A DNA stretch of 64,000 nucleotides. Source: Prostheceraeus crozeri (Eukaryota > Platyhelminthes > Polycladida > Euryleptidae). The stretch lies in contig CAJQUW010010359.1 in NCBI GenBank assembly GCA_907163375.1, positions 682,001-746,000 of the forward strand, read 5' to 3'. A program made the position numbers and the translations under genes. The notes beneath the pieces were generated by a model that saw only the letters and a program-made list of their open reading frames with translations, was not told the origin of the DNA and ran no database searches. Below, one piece after another: positions 1-12,869 of the stretch; position 1 is the first letter of the stretch, and the number at the start of each line of letters is the position of its first letter.

Positions 1-762
1 TGGAACTTTTGATGCAATTTAACTCCTATTTCAAACTGTCCGACAAACTTCAAATAAGGGAATTTTTATCAGATAAAAATCTACTCCCACACAACACCGT
101 ATGTGAACTACAATTTCCACCACAACTCTGAGTGATGACATATTTAATGTGACGCTAAGAAATAAGTGCATGCATAGCACAATCTTGAAGTGAAAGGCAC
201 CGTACTTTTGAAAGTACATGTAGGCCTAGTATGCATTCACGCAATCGAAGAAACTTTTCAGTTAATTAAAAGCTACAAACATCTAAATGTACATGTATTG
301 TCTATAAGTAACACTCATGCTTTTACACGTATTTTTCAATTTTTGACATGGCACTAATCAAAAAATTTTGACCTTGCGATCAGTGTTACCGTTGGCGAAT
401 TTTAGTACTTTCGCGAATTCAACCACTAAGGTATCGTATAGGGCCTATATTTGTCATACATTTAGCACTAAGTAGATGAGAACACCCTGGTTTCTTAACA
501 GACTTGCTTGCTTGCAACATCCGCTGTGATATTGGCCGTGCCTCTAAAATTCAAAGCATCAAGAGAATATTGGCCATTCGTCATATAATCAACAAGAAAG
601 CAAATGCTTGAATGACTAATCAGAGAGAAATTAATGATTTTACTAGCTTTCTTTTTCCCATATTCTGTCTGATTTATTCATACAGAATACTAGTTACAAA
701 AAGTGGCCATTCAGCCAGCACACCGTTAAGGAACAAAAATTTAGGAATCGATCATTAACTTA
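1..762. other. No recognised feature
   Basis: AT-rich sequence. Only one short open frame (62 codons, minus strand) is present and it shows no family motif. I see no repeat or RNA gene here. Confidence 0.5.
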
Positions 763-1245
763 TTATGTTTGCCAGAGGCTCCCTCTGACAGAAGCAGCAT
801 TACCACGCTGCATGGCAGGACTCAATAGTTGAGTCAGTTGTATCGTTGTTAGAGGGTCACCTGACTTGCTTCCCATCTGTCGAACAAGAAGGGTTGCACT
901 TGGTCCAAACGTACCCAGGATCTCAATCATGGACCGCAATTCACCCAAGAAAAAAAGCAGAAAATCGGAAAAACCGGGGTTTGAATGCATAGATTTGAAA
1001 TATTTACATTAGACTAATTTCGTAAAAAAACGGAAAATTGCGATCCCAGATCTCAATTGAAGCTTCCCTGAAGTCGCATGAATCCACAGGATTTTACATT
1101 TGAAATACTTCGTCTCTGCCTCCGTTGAGACTGAACCCGCCTTTCCATAGGCAACATAAAGATGAGAGGCTGCCAAAGGGTCGCAACATGTGAAATCCCA
1201 TACAAGAGGCTTTCCTTTCATAAATGGGATAAAAGCGACATACAT
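763..1245 (-). mobile_element. Retroelement fragment with nuclease-like C-terminal domain
   Basis: Two adjacent minus-strand open frames resemble a domain found at the C-terminus of retroelement proteins that are abundant in marine invertebrate genomes. The upstream part (1245 down to about 1010) carries the pattern KPLVWDFTCCDPLAASHL followed by an A/E/K-rich stretch ending in KYFK, reminiscent of a PD-(D/E)XK-type nuclease core. The downstream part (about 940 down to 763) carries GTFGPSA, then a region ending in QRGNAASVRGSL, which in intact relatives ends the same domain. No reverse transcriptase is visible beside it, so this is an isolated, decayed piece. The family assignment is from memory of similar proteins; the exact element class is not certain. 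Confidence 0.55.
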
Positions 1246-1596
1246 CAGGCCGTTTATTATCAGATTGTATAAGATAGCTAGTTTTCTGTTGACAGTTTTG
1301 ATAGGAGAGGTATTAAATTGGTAAATGATTCACATTTGTCGAGACACAGGAACCAAACTGTGCAATTCACGTCTAATTGCCTATGAATAAAAATAAAGTT
1401 TACGGAAAATCCGGATCTAGTTTCGTGCTATCAACGAATTTTGACTATGACGTCATCAATCATCAAATGCAACGCTACTAAGTCTATCTGATTTTAACGG
1501 GCATTATCTGTGATGCTTGCCTGTTTGCAGCTGTACATGTTTTACACTGCACGTGCAACAGCTCACGCTAACAAAAGATAACCTCAAGTATTTGAG
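1246..1596. other. No recognised feature
   Basis: About 350 bases without a supportable gene, RNA or repeat, ending at the probable target duplication of the next element. Confidence 0.4.
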
Positions 1597-1602
1597 TAAT
1601 TG

Positions 1603-2968
1603 CAGGGGTGAGCCGCCATAATTGGATGTCACACATTTTGTCACATCTTGATATTCGAGATTTGTCACATTTTGTCATGTACTGATGAACGCAAATGTCA
1701 CATTTTGTCACATGCATATTGACATAAAAGTCACATTATGTCACATGCTGATGAAAAGACATTGCCAAAATTTGAAACATGCCGGTGCGCAGAAGATTGG
1801 AAGTTATCAATTTTGCCTAAAAGGCTGATTTTTTGAGTAGAGAATTTGACGTAATATTCATAATAAATGTCAAACGAGGTTTTAACGGGACAAAATCGAG
1901 AAAAATCGTTAATTTATTAATCATTAATAATTATTATTCTTATTTATATAGCTCCACATGTGTGGTCTCCGTGGCACAGTGCTTGGCCTAGCGATCTTTC
2001 GGTCCAGAGGTCGAGCCCCAAAAGTGTCATTGGAAGTCCTGAGGAAGGGCATCCGGAATAAAGATCACAATGCTCCAGAGTAGAGTCTGAAACTGTCAGC
2101 ACCGTCCAAGCCCGCACTATGGGGAGGGGGAGTAGCGACGTTGAACTATCACTTCATTTCCATAGAGAATTGCCATTGAAAGTGCACAACATTTACCCCG
2201 AGATTTATGATAATAACGAAACAGACCATGGCTAAACCGGGACACATTTAACTTTTTTTAAAGTGGAAAAATTGCACTCAAACCTTGTTGTAGTCTTATT
2301 ACAATTGATTCTTTTCATAGTCTCGAATTCATTTATAATTCACTACTTATGGCAAATATGATAGCATAATAAACACATACTCGGAATATGTTTCACAATG
2401 TGAATTCTCAGACCATAGCATTTCACGGAAAATAGGAAAACTTTGTTTTCAGTGAATAAATGCCACTCAGTTTTATAGCGATTACTTTTGTTTTGTATTC
2501 AGATCAGTGGTATATGTATAAATACATACGCGTGCATTATAGGTAGTATACATTCGCAGGGACTCCTACGATCTGGACATGACAATCAAGAAACATCTGG
2601 CCACATACAATGAATGCAACCATTGGGCCATAACACGTCGAAGTCAACTTTGAAAAGTTGGACAAATAACAGCACAATTTGCCTGACGCAAGTACAAGTC
2701 GCAATATGGAGAAAGAAAGGGGGAAATATCAATCTTTCATATCCCTAATACAAATTATCATCAAAGAATAAAGGAACATTAAAATAATGACTTCGTTATT
2801 TCATTCAAACGAAGTTAATGCTCCTCTGTGACTTTGCTCATATTTTGTCAGAATATTTTTCCGCGAATTTGTCACATTTTGTCACACCAACAACTAAAAA
2901 CACACATTTCGTCACATTTTATTTTGAGATGAAAAATTGTCACATAATGTCACATCGGCCCACCCCTG
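1603..2968. mobile_element. Non-autonomous DNA transposon with TGTCACATTTTGTCACA subterminal repeats
   Basis: The left end reads CAGGGGTGAGCCG and the right end is its near-perfect inverted counterpart, CGGCCCACCCCTG. Both ends are flanked by the direct repeat TAATTG (1597-1602 and 2969-2974). Just inside each end lie several copies of a TGTCACATTTTGTCACAT-like unit (about 1627-1752 on the left, 2868-2955 on the right). Such clusters usually serve as transposase-binding subterminal repeats in hAT-like and related DNA transposons. No transposase frame is visible, so the element would depend on a relative. A tRNA-derived SINE has inserted in it at about 1961. The CAGGG start suggests hAT affinity, but the flanking repeat is six bases rather than the usual eight, so the superfamily is open. 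Confidence 0.7.
1961..2130 (+). mobile_element. tRNA-derived SINE, copy A
   Basis: The head has RNA polymerase III promoter-like boxes: GTGGCACAGTGC as A box and GGTCGAGCCCC as B box. It is followed by a body containing GAGGAAGGGCATCCGG and ending near CAGCACCGTCCAAGC. The same order of blocks recurs, reverse-complemented, at 17500-17677 and 62295-62462, which proves a dispersed family. The A/T-rich ATTATTATTCTTATTTAT just upstream may be a target or tail remnant. The copy lies inside the inverted-end element 1603-2968 and is therefore the younger insertion. Confidence 0.85.
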
Positions 2969-2974
2969 TAATTG

Positions 2975-3475
2975 TTGCAAAAACGGGCAAAAACGTCAGT
3001 TTTCAATGAAAGTGCTTGTACTATAAAATCAATAAAGATACATCTCTACTTGAAAATGTATGCAAGGCAAGAATATCGCAGGCATAACTTCAGTACTGAG
3101 AATGCTCGATCGATGCCATAAATAATTATAGAAATGCGTGCACTCCGATAATTATAAGCAAAGAAGGTCGTAAATTTCAACTACTCTTGTACTTGAGAAC
3201 AAAAATTTGAATTAGGCCTACTTCGGATAAATATTTAGAAAATATGACGCATACGACTTCATTACAACAAGGTTAAGAAAATCTTACAACAGTTAGCTGT
3301 CACCAGTTGAAATACTCTGAATATATTTCAGTCAAGCACAAAAGATAATCTTTAGATAACCTCTAAAATGGAGTTACTATTTATACGACTTCGGTACACG
3401 TCCCGGTTGTACTTTAATTCGTTCTTTTAACTTTGATGATATCTCTTCATTTTCTTCTCTCAAATCCACTGACCT
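2975..3475. other. No recognised feature
   Basis: AT-rich, no supportable gene or repeat. Confidence 0.4.
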
Positions 3476-3870
3476 CAGACAGACGCTTCCCTGCGTGTCG
3501 CAAAAGGCGACTACAAAGGACCATGTGAAGACGAGTTGTAGCACGGGGAAGATACTACGAAATGACTACCAGTACTCAGCAGGAACTTTGGGTGCCCTCC
3601 TCTTCTCTTTTCTTTTCTTCCTCATTTTTCTTAATAGTCTTGTGACAGAGTAAGGCGACGCTGGTAGGGAGGTTTGGCAAGCTGGATCTGTGTGATGGTC
3701 GCACTACTGATGCTCGGTATTGAGGTCCTGCTGAAGCGACCACGAGGCCTTGTCTAGGGATGCCTTGACTGCCTTCAGTTAGGGAGGGACTTAGAAAAGG
3801 TAGTCCAAAATAAAATGGGAAATTCCTTGTTTCGTCTGGCGTGCCACTCGTACTCTGCGGGCACCCATTC
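3476..3870 (-). repeat. Probable interspersed repeat, class unknown
   Basis: This stretch is clearly more GC-rich than its surroundings. Its left part reads CTGCGTGTCGCAAAAGGCGA on the + strand, a motif I associate with widely dispersed invertebrate repeats. A 98-codon minus-strand frame (3872-3576) is low-complexity towards its C-terminus (K/E-rich) and has no recognisable domain. I treat the block as a repeat remnant rather than a host gene. Confidence 0.3.
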
Positions 3871-4099
3871 ATTGCATTTAACTTTTAGACACCATCTCGA
3901 CGGCAAGTATAGTTATATCAGTGTGTGAAGCTACTTAATTACATGTAATAGCGAGTCAAAATCAAATTATAGGATAAAAACAGACAACATAATAGATCAA
4001 AATAGAAATTAATTCTTAATTCTAATTGAATTTGAATACTCAATTGACTCGAATTTGGTTCACATGAAAAGTCAACACTCGCTTATAATTGCGACTCAT

Positions 4100-6290
4100 T
4101 ATTTGATAAAACAGAGCTACCCGACGCATTTCGTTTCTTGGGCCAGTTTCAAGTGCAAATGGCACAGGTCATTGGCTGAGGTCGAGTGTGCATCTCTTCA
4201 TATTAATGCATGACGTCTATTTATACGGCGTACCTTCTTCTTAGTGATTTACAATGTGATTCAACCATTCCAGTAGATACCGCTGATTTATGGTTAGACA
4301 GGATTTTACATTAGAGTCGTTAATTTCATCACTTTATCGGCATGTTGTTTTAAGTGTAGCTCGCTAAGGACACTTGTACTGTTGTTTCTAATACTATTAG
4401 CGTGCTCGAGATCAAAGTCTGAAAGGGCGACAACTTTCTCCGATGTATTTCATATTAGAGAAGTTGCAACTAAATTCATAAACTATGTCTTTGTCATTGC
4501 AACAATGAGGGCCAATAAGTTTACAGATCTAGAAACACTTATTCTTATTCAGTATTATTTTATTATTCGCTGCAGTAGTAATCTTCTTACAGGTTATTCT
4601 AGAGGATATTTCGCATTTAGTTTCGATTTTATTTATTTTACAAGTGAAGGTGCCGCTAATAAAATCATGTGTTAAATTTACCTCTTTGGCTAGTCTTTAG
4701 TTTTTTGGGCTCCTTGTATCTGATAGTGTTCGGTTCGAATCCGTTAATGTGAAAGTACTGCGCACTGATATTGATTTGTAGATTTGCACACAAATCTCCC
4801 AAAAAAATAATTCTACAGTACATCCACTTGTACTGTCAAAATAAAATAAAGAAATAAAGTACAAAGATTACGAGGATATATCCTGAGGCCCTTCGCGGTT
4901 CACGTCACACTGGATTATGGAATGGGAAGCTGTAATGTCTGACATAGAGAGCGGTTACAAGAGTGATCTAATAAACATGAATATTAATCTGCTACCATGC
5001 AAGGTAAAGTTGATAAGTTTCCTTCTGTACACAAAGAGCCGGCATCATAGCTTTGATAATGAGCGACTCTAGAATTTGTAGATCATAGCAATGGTTTCTG
5101 TTACTGATGATAGAAAAGTAAGATGACGGAAAGTGATTTTTGTCAAAAGTTCTGCAAGATGTAATATGACTAGCAGCAGAGCTGACAGGAGTATTTCTGA
5201 ATCTTGGTCTTACACCCACAGGTTGCTAACCTCTTCACGCTTTCAATAAAAGGTAATCACAACGCGCTGTCTTTGCACTGACGGTTAGCCGATCAGAAGC
5301 GTTAGGGCTCCCTCTCGAGTGCCCATTGTCTGACGTATTCATCGCATGCCAATTGTCTATTCGCTCAGATCACGAAATCAACTACGCTTAAGTCATCTCA
5401 ATCTCGATGCTTGGGCGCGCCCGTTAGTCCTGAAGACTAATAATGAATTTCGCTAGCGCTATTGTCGTTCAAATAGAGTAGATGTACGAAGGTAGATGAA
5501 ATTTATGATCAAGAAATAGAGTCCACTACTGATACTACAGTTTATTAAAGTTAGACTGCATCTCAATAGGTGGGGCCCCACCTGCCGAAATGGACGAACC
5601 GCCACTGGTATGGACTTGAAAAAAGAATAATTGGATCCGCAGCAGGATATGCTTTTTTGACTGAAGATCAAACGAGAGCAAACCTCACGAGCTTTTAAAT
5701 CTCCGTGAAAAGGAATATGAACAAAAACTGGTTTACAACTGGGCAATCTCGATCTGCTAGTCACTATCTGCAAAGCTGTACCCTTATCGATCGGACCAAA
5801 ACAGCGGTCTTCGACAAATCAATTAAAGCTACCTTTAACAAATTATCCTTCATGTGTTGTGGGAGCCAACTGTCTTTGCGACTGTATATTCCTGAATGGA
5901 TAGGTTTACTGCATCATTTGTAATTTACTTGGTTATTGGTTATTTTGATGTACAATTGTACATGTCCAAAAAGTTATTTTTCGATAAGTCTAAAGTGAAT
6001 TGAATGTTGTTGTTTGTTGAGTTAAAGGCTTCCAATTTACTTGAAAAAACTTTATCATCTTTGGGAACGGTCCCATAGTCATATCATCTATATGTCGCTC
6101 ATGGATTTTAGGCTGCAAGTTGCATTTATTACTTACCTCACTTAATGACTGTTCCTCTACCGAGTTCATAAATATTACAGTAAATGAGGATAGAATAGCG
6201 TCCCCATATGACAATCCTTCGCTTACAGGAAAATGTAAACGCCACAACTATTGTCATGATTGTAGGATATGAATTTTGACATATTCACTA
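4100..6290 (-). mobile_element. Penelope-like element, 5'-truncated, decayed (copy 1)
   Basis: Read on the minus strand, PLE parts appear in the expected order. First comes a reverse-transcriptase piece (about 6247-5990) with EGLSYGDAILSSFTVIFM, matching the PLE 'EGLxMGxxLSPxxxxIFM' block, followed by ERHIDDM at the position of the catalytic RYVDD-type motif. Then comes a degraded linker with IPFHGDL (about 5700). Then comes the C-terminal part of the GIY-YIG endonuclease (5219-4992), with YDLQILESLIIKAMMPALC, very like PLE 'YDLKILESLFIHKxKPxLN'. A hammerhead-like motif lies near the 3' end (4121-4158). PLEs are capsid-less retroelements that prime on target DNA. The N-terminal part of the element is absent and the frames are no longer continuous, so this is an old copy. 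Confidence 0.75.
4121..4158 (-). ncRNA. Decayed hammerhead-ribozyme-like motif of PLE copy 1
   Basis: The minus strand reads CTTGAAACTGGCC, a short spacer, then CGAAATGCGTCGGG. The GAAA box, the GTC cleavage triplet and the following GGG arm are in hammerhead order, but the CUGANGA box is not intact. The downstream TTTTATCAAA stretch resembles the one after the motif of PLE copy 2. Probably inactive. Confidence 0.45.
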
Positions 6291-6299
6291 TATCCTCAA

Positions 6300-6720
6300 C
6301 CTAAAATCCAGAACTTTTTATCTCACGCCAGTATTTGTCGGCAAGTTGTGAATAGCCTTGAGTACTCGTGTACATGATCAACTTCTGAGCTATTGAAATT
6401 CTGACAATGACTTTCAAAGATCGCAATCAAAGATTAAGAACTATCTAAATGAGCTAGAACCTTTTTACAATTTGATTCAAAATAACGCTTGCCAGCCAGT
6501 CAATCTTTTGAGCAGGAAAGTAAATTTGGATAGTCATGAAAAATTTGAATAAAGTTGAAAATTAAGTAGAAACATAGTACAAATCATAACATTTCCAAGT
6601 TGTCGATCATTTTAGTTAGCCTACAACATCAGAGACATTAGCGCTACCCAGTACACCCACTTATCATGCACTTATGCTGGAAAGGGACAAGATGCGCCTA
6701 CTGAAGTTCCTCAGTTGCTA
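6300..6720. other. No recognised feature
   Basis: AT-rich, nothing supportable. Confidence 0.4.
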
Positions 6721-6721
6721 A

Positions 6722-7150
6722 TAGATCTACATATTTATTTATTTGTTTATTTGCTTATTGCAAAACAGTACAAAGGCACCACTGGTTGCGAACAACACTT
6801 AAGTGTAGCCTGAATATTAGAACACTTTACAAAACTGTGATAAGTCAATCAAAGAAAGTTTCTTTTTAAACACCGGTACACTGTTCGATTGAATTATATT
6901 ATTTGGCAATGAATTCCATACTCGACACACACGTTGACTGAAAAAATGATGTGCGCTGCATTGGGGACGGCCATTTGCTCTCAATTACAGTGAATTCCCA
7001 CGAGAAGTCATGTTATGAGAAATAAAAGATATATAATTAAAGAATATTAGGATATACTCCCAGATTACCATATGTAGTAGTAGCAATCCTTTCAAGTTTT
7101 TTATCATTGATTGCATTTCGATTTTTCAGAGGCTTAGGTGAGAAGGTCTA
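6722..7150 (-). mobile_element. CR1/Jockey-type LINE 3' end
   Basis: Minus-strand translation of about 7020-6860 contains FFSQRVCRVWNSLPNNII followed by SVPVFKKKL. This is the hallmark C-terminus of CR1/L2/Jockey-group reverse-transcriptase proteins ('RVxxxWNSLPxxVVxAxSVxxFKxxLD'). The 3' end after the stop is an A/T-rich tail of AAAT/AAAC-type repeats (about 6724-6765), as expected of LINE target-primed insertion. The upstream coding part (to about 7150) is degraded and the copy is strongly 5'-truncated. No target duplication was identified. Confidence 0.7.
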
Positions 7151-8200
7151 CAGTGCCAGTACCAGTTGCTTATTATAGAGTGTGATAATACACTTGCAAA
7201 ACTTACAAGGCTATTAATGCACATTGTATTGCAGTAAAATTATATGTGCTCCTGAAAAAATTGCTTGTGACACCCTAAAGTAATGTAAATCTTAAGATAT
7301 TGAAGCCCATATTAGATCAGGCCTACTCGAAAAAATTAATAGAAACATCTCTCGAAACTCATATGTTATTCACATGATTGTCGATTCATATTAGGTTTAT
7401 TATATTATTTATCGAATATTATTATGTCTTATCATGCATCCATGTTAATAAAAGGATGAAACCCAAGCAATGCAGCCACTTTCGAGTAGAGGATCCGACT
7501 TTGTTGCTCATTTATTTCTCGCAAATTTTGAAAGTGAGCAGGCGCCGACAAAGCAATAGTGTATTCACGTATATCACACAAAGAATGGAGGATTAGACCG
7601 CTGGACGGATGAACAAATCAAAATGTTGACGACAACTTTGATGAAAATGTGGCACTTTTTGCTTTTGGGTCACACATGGAAAAAATTGAATGACAACAAA
7701 ATCCTTTCATGCAAGTATTGTCTGAGATCTGCCCTTGCAAGCAATGTTAATTCAGTTGGAATCGAATCGCTTCTTTACTGCAAGGGCTGTGAATTTTTTC
7801 AGCTTTTTTCAGGTAAAATGCCATTCTCAGATAAAAAAGATCCGTAAAAAGCTATGTTCAAAAAGTACAAAATTAAAATCGATGCAAGAAAGTACATCAT
7901 TTGAAATGTGCTTCGGGAAATCACGCTTCAATCCCTAGCCATCCATCATCTCCCAAATAGGAGCAACAGCCCCTTTCTATCCCCACCAACAAAGAGCCTA
8001 AACCCGGTCATGCAGGTAGAGAGATAAAGAAGGAGTAAGTTGGACAAAGAACGTTGGGGATCCTTTACTGCACCGTAATCATTTCGACTTGTCGTTCAAC
8101 TCCTGCTCCTTCACCACGAACCCTTCATCTCACATCTCTCGCGGTCAATCAAGCAAAAGCTGTGAGATTGTACCAGTCTTAAAAATTAATTCGAACTCTC
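7151..8200. other. No recognised gene
   Basis: Overlapping short + strand frames at 7623-7938 (74 and 67 codons) contain no family motif and are not flanked by convincing splice sites. Nothing else is supportable. Confidence 0.35.
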
Positions 8201-8204
8201 AGTA

Positions 8205-8304
8205 GACAAATGACTTCCGTGTCATCAAAATATGGAATTCATTGAACGACTCAATTGTGAAAGCTCCAGCCTTAGGGAAATTTAAGAAAAATCAAATCTA
8301 TTGA
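8205..8304 (+). mobile_element. LINE C-terminal fragment (CR1/Jockey type)
   Basis: Plus-strand translation gives DFRVIKIWNSLNDSIVKAP then ALGKFKKN and a stop at 8302-8304. This is the same 'WNSLxxxIVxAxxxxxFKxxL' C-terminus as in the LINE at 6722-7150 but from a different copy in the opposite orientation. Upstream coding sequence is too degraded to follow. The fragment is short and is called on one motif. Confidence 0.55.
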
Positions 8305-11300
8305 ACTCAGTGAATTTTGATCAAACTGACCGTTATTATGTAATTTTTACGAAGTTATGTGACATGTATGTTACACTTGATGATTAGCATTTATTTACAC
8401 ACACACACCGTACTTTTGTTCCATAGTGATGACTTTCATCATAATCTATATTGAGCATGATCATTGAAGTTTAAATTAGTTAGGCCTACAGATAGCTTAC
8501 ATTTATCTTTTCATTAGGTGGAAAGCATTACCTTCCTTTCTTACATTTATAGACTCGCACCCATTGAATTTGATCATGTCGTGATTACTCTGAAAATTTG
8601 TAAATATGTAAGTCACATGTTTTTTGTGGGTATATGATTAATTTTGCAAATGCACATTGTGTGCTAATATGTTATCGACGATTGCTTGAAAGTGCCATTG
8701 CTTTCCGTTCAGAGTAGACATTGATGACTTATGATCATGGAGGAGAACATCATTAACATGAAACAACATCATTTTAATGAATATTTCTAACATCAAAGTG
8801 CGGGGAGTGTTGACATAGGGGTGTTAATTGACGAACTTTCTTTCGGCAGAAAATAAAGCTGATTTAATATTCTGCTAACAGAATCTAGTTCATGAGCATA
8901 ACAGCACTAATATCATAGAGGCCGATATCAGCCTTCATGTCAGATGAGAACGAATCAAAATTATCGAATATTCATACAAGTTAGAAATGAGTGAATATTA
9001 AAAATATCTTAGGACTACCAAATTAAAAGTTCTTAGTATAACCATAGAAAAGTATAACAACCATTTCAAAAAAAATTTCAGAATTTTTTTCTCTTCATGA
9101 ATAAATATATTTGCTGGCTGCTGCTACCGATCTACTCTACTCAGCATTCCAATAACCAGACGTTAGATAGAGGCACCACCGGTAGAGCATATACGTATCA
9201 GCAAATTAAAAGCTACCCTTTCATCACATGCATGCACTAGTCCCATGCCCGTAATCATACACATCAAGCATCAACAACCTTGGTGCTTTGTGTTCGATGT
9301 CGATGCCCGCACCCATGAATACCGTAAAACCGTTGTATTAGTATTTTTCTGCCAGAATTTCTGAATGACACTCATATAAACTACATCTAAAGATGCCTTT
9401 GTTCAAGAGATGTGCACATTGAGAAGTAGGAAGCTATATGCCATCTCTACTCTATGCTCCATGATGAGTATGAAGATCCACGATTTATGGACACAAGATT
9501 CTCGTATGAATTCTCTATGATTGTATAATCTTTCAAAGACATCGGACACAATTGTTGATGCAGTGATTTTGCATCCATCTGCCCTGTTGTGATCATCCTC
9601 GAAAACTCTGTCTTCAAATAATCATGCAAAGACACATTACCTCATGAGAATGGACACCAATGATTGAATATGTGGATGAATGTATGTCACTTGAAACATA
9701 TGAAGACATGAGAGGGTTGGGAAACCTAGCAGTATCACAAAAGTGGAATGACTTTAGATAGAGGGTGGAATCATTTTCTTCTAGACTATCCCATATTCTG
9801 ATATGTGGGGAGGTGCAATAGTCGAAATTCTCAGAGTTGAAAACATGAATCAACTCACAATTTTTTAGTAAGAAAACGAATTTGGAATCTGCATAAAATA
9901 GACTATGTAATGGAATTTTAAGCGGTAATAGATATGCATGCATATTCTGTTTTTGTTTTATTTCCTGAATATTATGGTTTCAAATCGGGGTATCAGCTGA
10001 GTGAGATCCTCCATTGTCCCATTAATAGGTGATGTGCTGTGAATAGGCGGTTTCTATTGACGGTTTCCTCTGTCCGTTTTCTTGCAGCGGTTCGGAGATT
10101 CCTATGCAGGCGCGATGAGCTAGGATTTTCATTCGGGGGGATAAATTTTCGTATGTTATCTTTATGTGCGCTGCATAAGTAGTTCTACAACTGCCCCATC
10201 ATCTCTCACTGAAAGGCATGCATATTCATTACATATATCATTCAAGATTCATATTATGAATATAATGAAAAGATGGATCAAAAGAAAACGATTTATTCTA
10301 TCATTCGCAGATGGAGATCGAATAGCATTTCGTATTCCTACATAACAAATTATATTCAGTCTGTGTATAAACTGCTAACAGCGCAAGTCTTCTCCGACCT
10401 ATCTTGGATCTGTGGTGCGTTTTTTGACGAATTCAATAAGCTGAAAATTGGATTCGTATTCGCCTCTTTTAGAGGATTGTTATTTTTCAATGTTTCTGCC
10501 ATGTATGGGCTTAACTCAATCTCCGAGTAAAATAAAAACTTACGGCAACGTCAGAATTTTCATCACTTACTTGCCCTTACTGGTTAGTTTCAAGCAATTC
10601 ATCGGTACCCTCTGCTCAGGGTCGACTGGCCATTGATGCAATCATCACTGCAATGGACAGGCATGGAAGATAGATTAACTTGAGAAAATCTTCTCTTGCT
10701 TCAGTTCGCTGAATCAATTGATAATCTTTTCACTTTCACAGTTGAATTTTCAGCGCTAATGTAATTTGTTTTATGGATCGAGTCGGATTAAAGCTGTGCA
10801 ATTCATATCACGACTGTCAAGTGCCACATCTGATCGCCCGCCGGCGATGATGAGAATTGCAGATGTCTATATGACCTTCAGCTAAATTCCTGTAAGGAAT
10901 GGGAACTCATGCCAGCAAGCATCCTAGATTGGTAGCGTTGGATCATCTGGTCCAGATGGAATTTAAGGAAGAGTAAGCTTTATAGCGAAAATCATTTGAT
11001 GATCAGTGATGGCCTTCAACACATGCAGCTGAAATTGGCAGTGTATCATTTAATACAGCGTTCAGATCATCACTTCGAAATATCCCTATACTCATGATGC
11101 ACAAAATCTCCGCCCTCTGTCCGACAGCCCCACTCATTGGGGGGGGGGGAATGCTATCACACCATCGCCCCTTGCCTACGCCAATGCCTCCATTGGTATT
11201 ATTTCAATATTTCAACGATATGAAGGGATTATTTAGTGTCCTGAATTGGTCGGTCGACCACAGATTCTCTTTTCTGAGATTCCATAGATGGCAGTTAATC

Positions 11301-12865
11301 TGGCACTAATTATGTTTTGTGTAATTCTATGCACTCACAGTATTCTTTTATACTCATGAATGTATCTGATGTATTAGAAATGGTAAAAGTGATGCATAAT
11401 AACCATAGCCCTACTGAACCGGGGCATTCAGCCATGTAACCTTGATGTAATTGATCACATGAGATAAAATAGAAATATTTTTTTATGTGTGCTTTCTCTC
11501 AATTCTATGAGGTATACAAGCAAGATGTAAACAACTCGTTCATCGTATTCCTTGCATCGCTTTCACTTCCTTGTCTCTTGATTTGAAAACAGCAGAGACC
11601 AATTACAATTTCATATTTCGTAAATAATTTAAATTTAGTTAAATACAATTTTAATTTAGATATTATTGATACATGTCCAAAGATACATGCTCTACACTCA
11701 AGCGTCTTTCCTCACCTTGAGGAGACTACATTGGAGGAGACTAGAATTGGAATGCGAGGAATCAATGACCAATCACGATGCGAGGATTTGTATCCGATGT
11801 AGGAGTTGTATACGTACAAGCAAGAGTATCCAAAGCTCAATGCACCAGATGTAAATTCAGATAATGTTGTCATATAATGAGTTCAGGTGCTATCCATAAT
11901 GCAGCAAATGAGACGAGAAGCTGCTATCTACTATCTAACCCAACTAAATTATGACTTGAGACGATCTAATATTTATGTGCTCCGAAGTTATTAGTGATCG
12001 ACTGGGAGAGATGCATTACAGGTACTTCAGTCAAATTATGGTCTGATTCATCGATATCAAACAATACAAAACAAATATTTCCTAAGCATTTCAGAATGAC
12101 TTCCTTTTAATAATCATCCACATATATGTTTCTCTTGTCACATGACTCTTGTTCGTGGCTAATGTGAGTTCAGAGATACAGATCCCCAACACTGACACAC
12201 GACCCCACATATTTAGATTGTTTGATCTTTTAAGTTTGTTGGAGATGCAATGAACGGGAATTTTCACCAGGGCTTCGAGAAATTATTGAATGGACAGAGA
12301 ATCTCAATGAATCTCTTGAGAAGCATTGCAGGATTTCATCGCTAGCCCTTGTCGATGCCAAAAATATCTTCAGAATGTTCAAATTGTAACGATTCCATCA
12401 AATTTTCAGAAATTACATCCACATGTCAGACTCTTTTTGCCTACATCATAATGTGATAGATTATTGCCGCTATGATGAAGCAGGCTCAAGAAAATGGGAG
12501 GCCATGATGATAAAAATGCTAAAGCAAGCTTTAACAAGATTCAGCTTGAATGTAAAAAAAGAAGTAAATAACATCAGAGTTTCATTTAAGACGAATGCAG
12601 TTTCCGCCTAGTAATGCAGTGTGTGATGCTAGTATGCTTCCGGTAACCTCCTAAAAATTCGTTTTGCGACAGCTAGAATTTTTACCCCCTCCCCTTTACA
12701 GAAAAATCGTTTCTGTGTGCCTGGCTGTAATAGTGCATCTTTCAGTTGAAATACTCACACAAGATTGCACAAAGCACATACATCCATTCAAATTTCATCT
12801 GTTACCTCTCAAATTACAGATTGGGGTGCTGTATTTGAATAAATGGATGAATGAATTGTCGCATA
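8305..12865. other. Long stretch without a recognised gene
   Basis: This 4.5 kb holds only short open frames. The most gene-like are two overlapping minus-strand frames at 9943-9614 (109 codons) and 9635-9447 (62 codons). They have balanced amino-acid composition but match no family I know. There is a short (AC)n run near 8398 and a run of ten G at about 11139. Nothing else is supportable. Confidence 0.35.
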
Positions 12866-12869
12866 TTTG

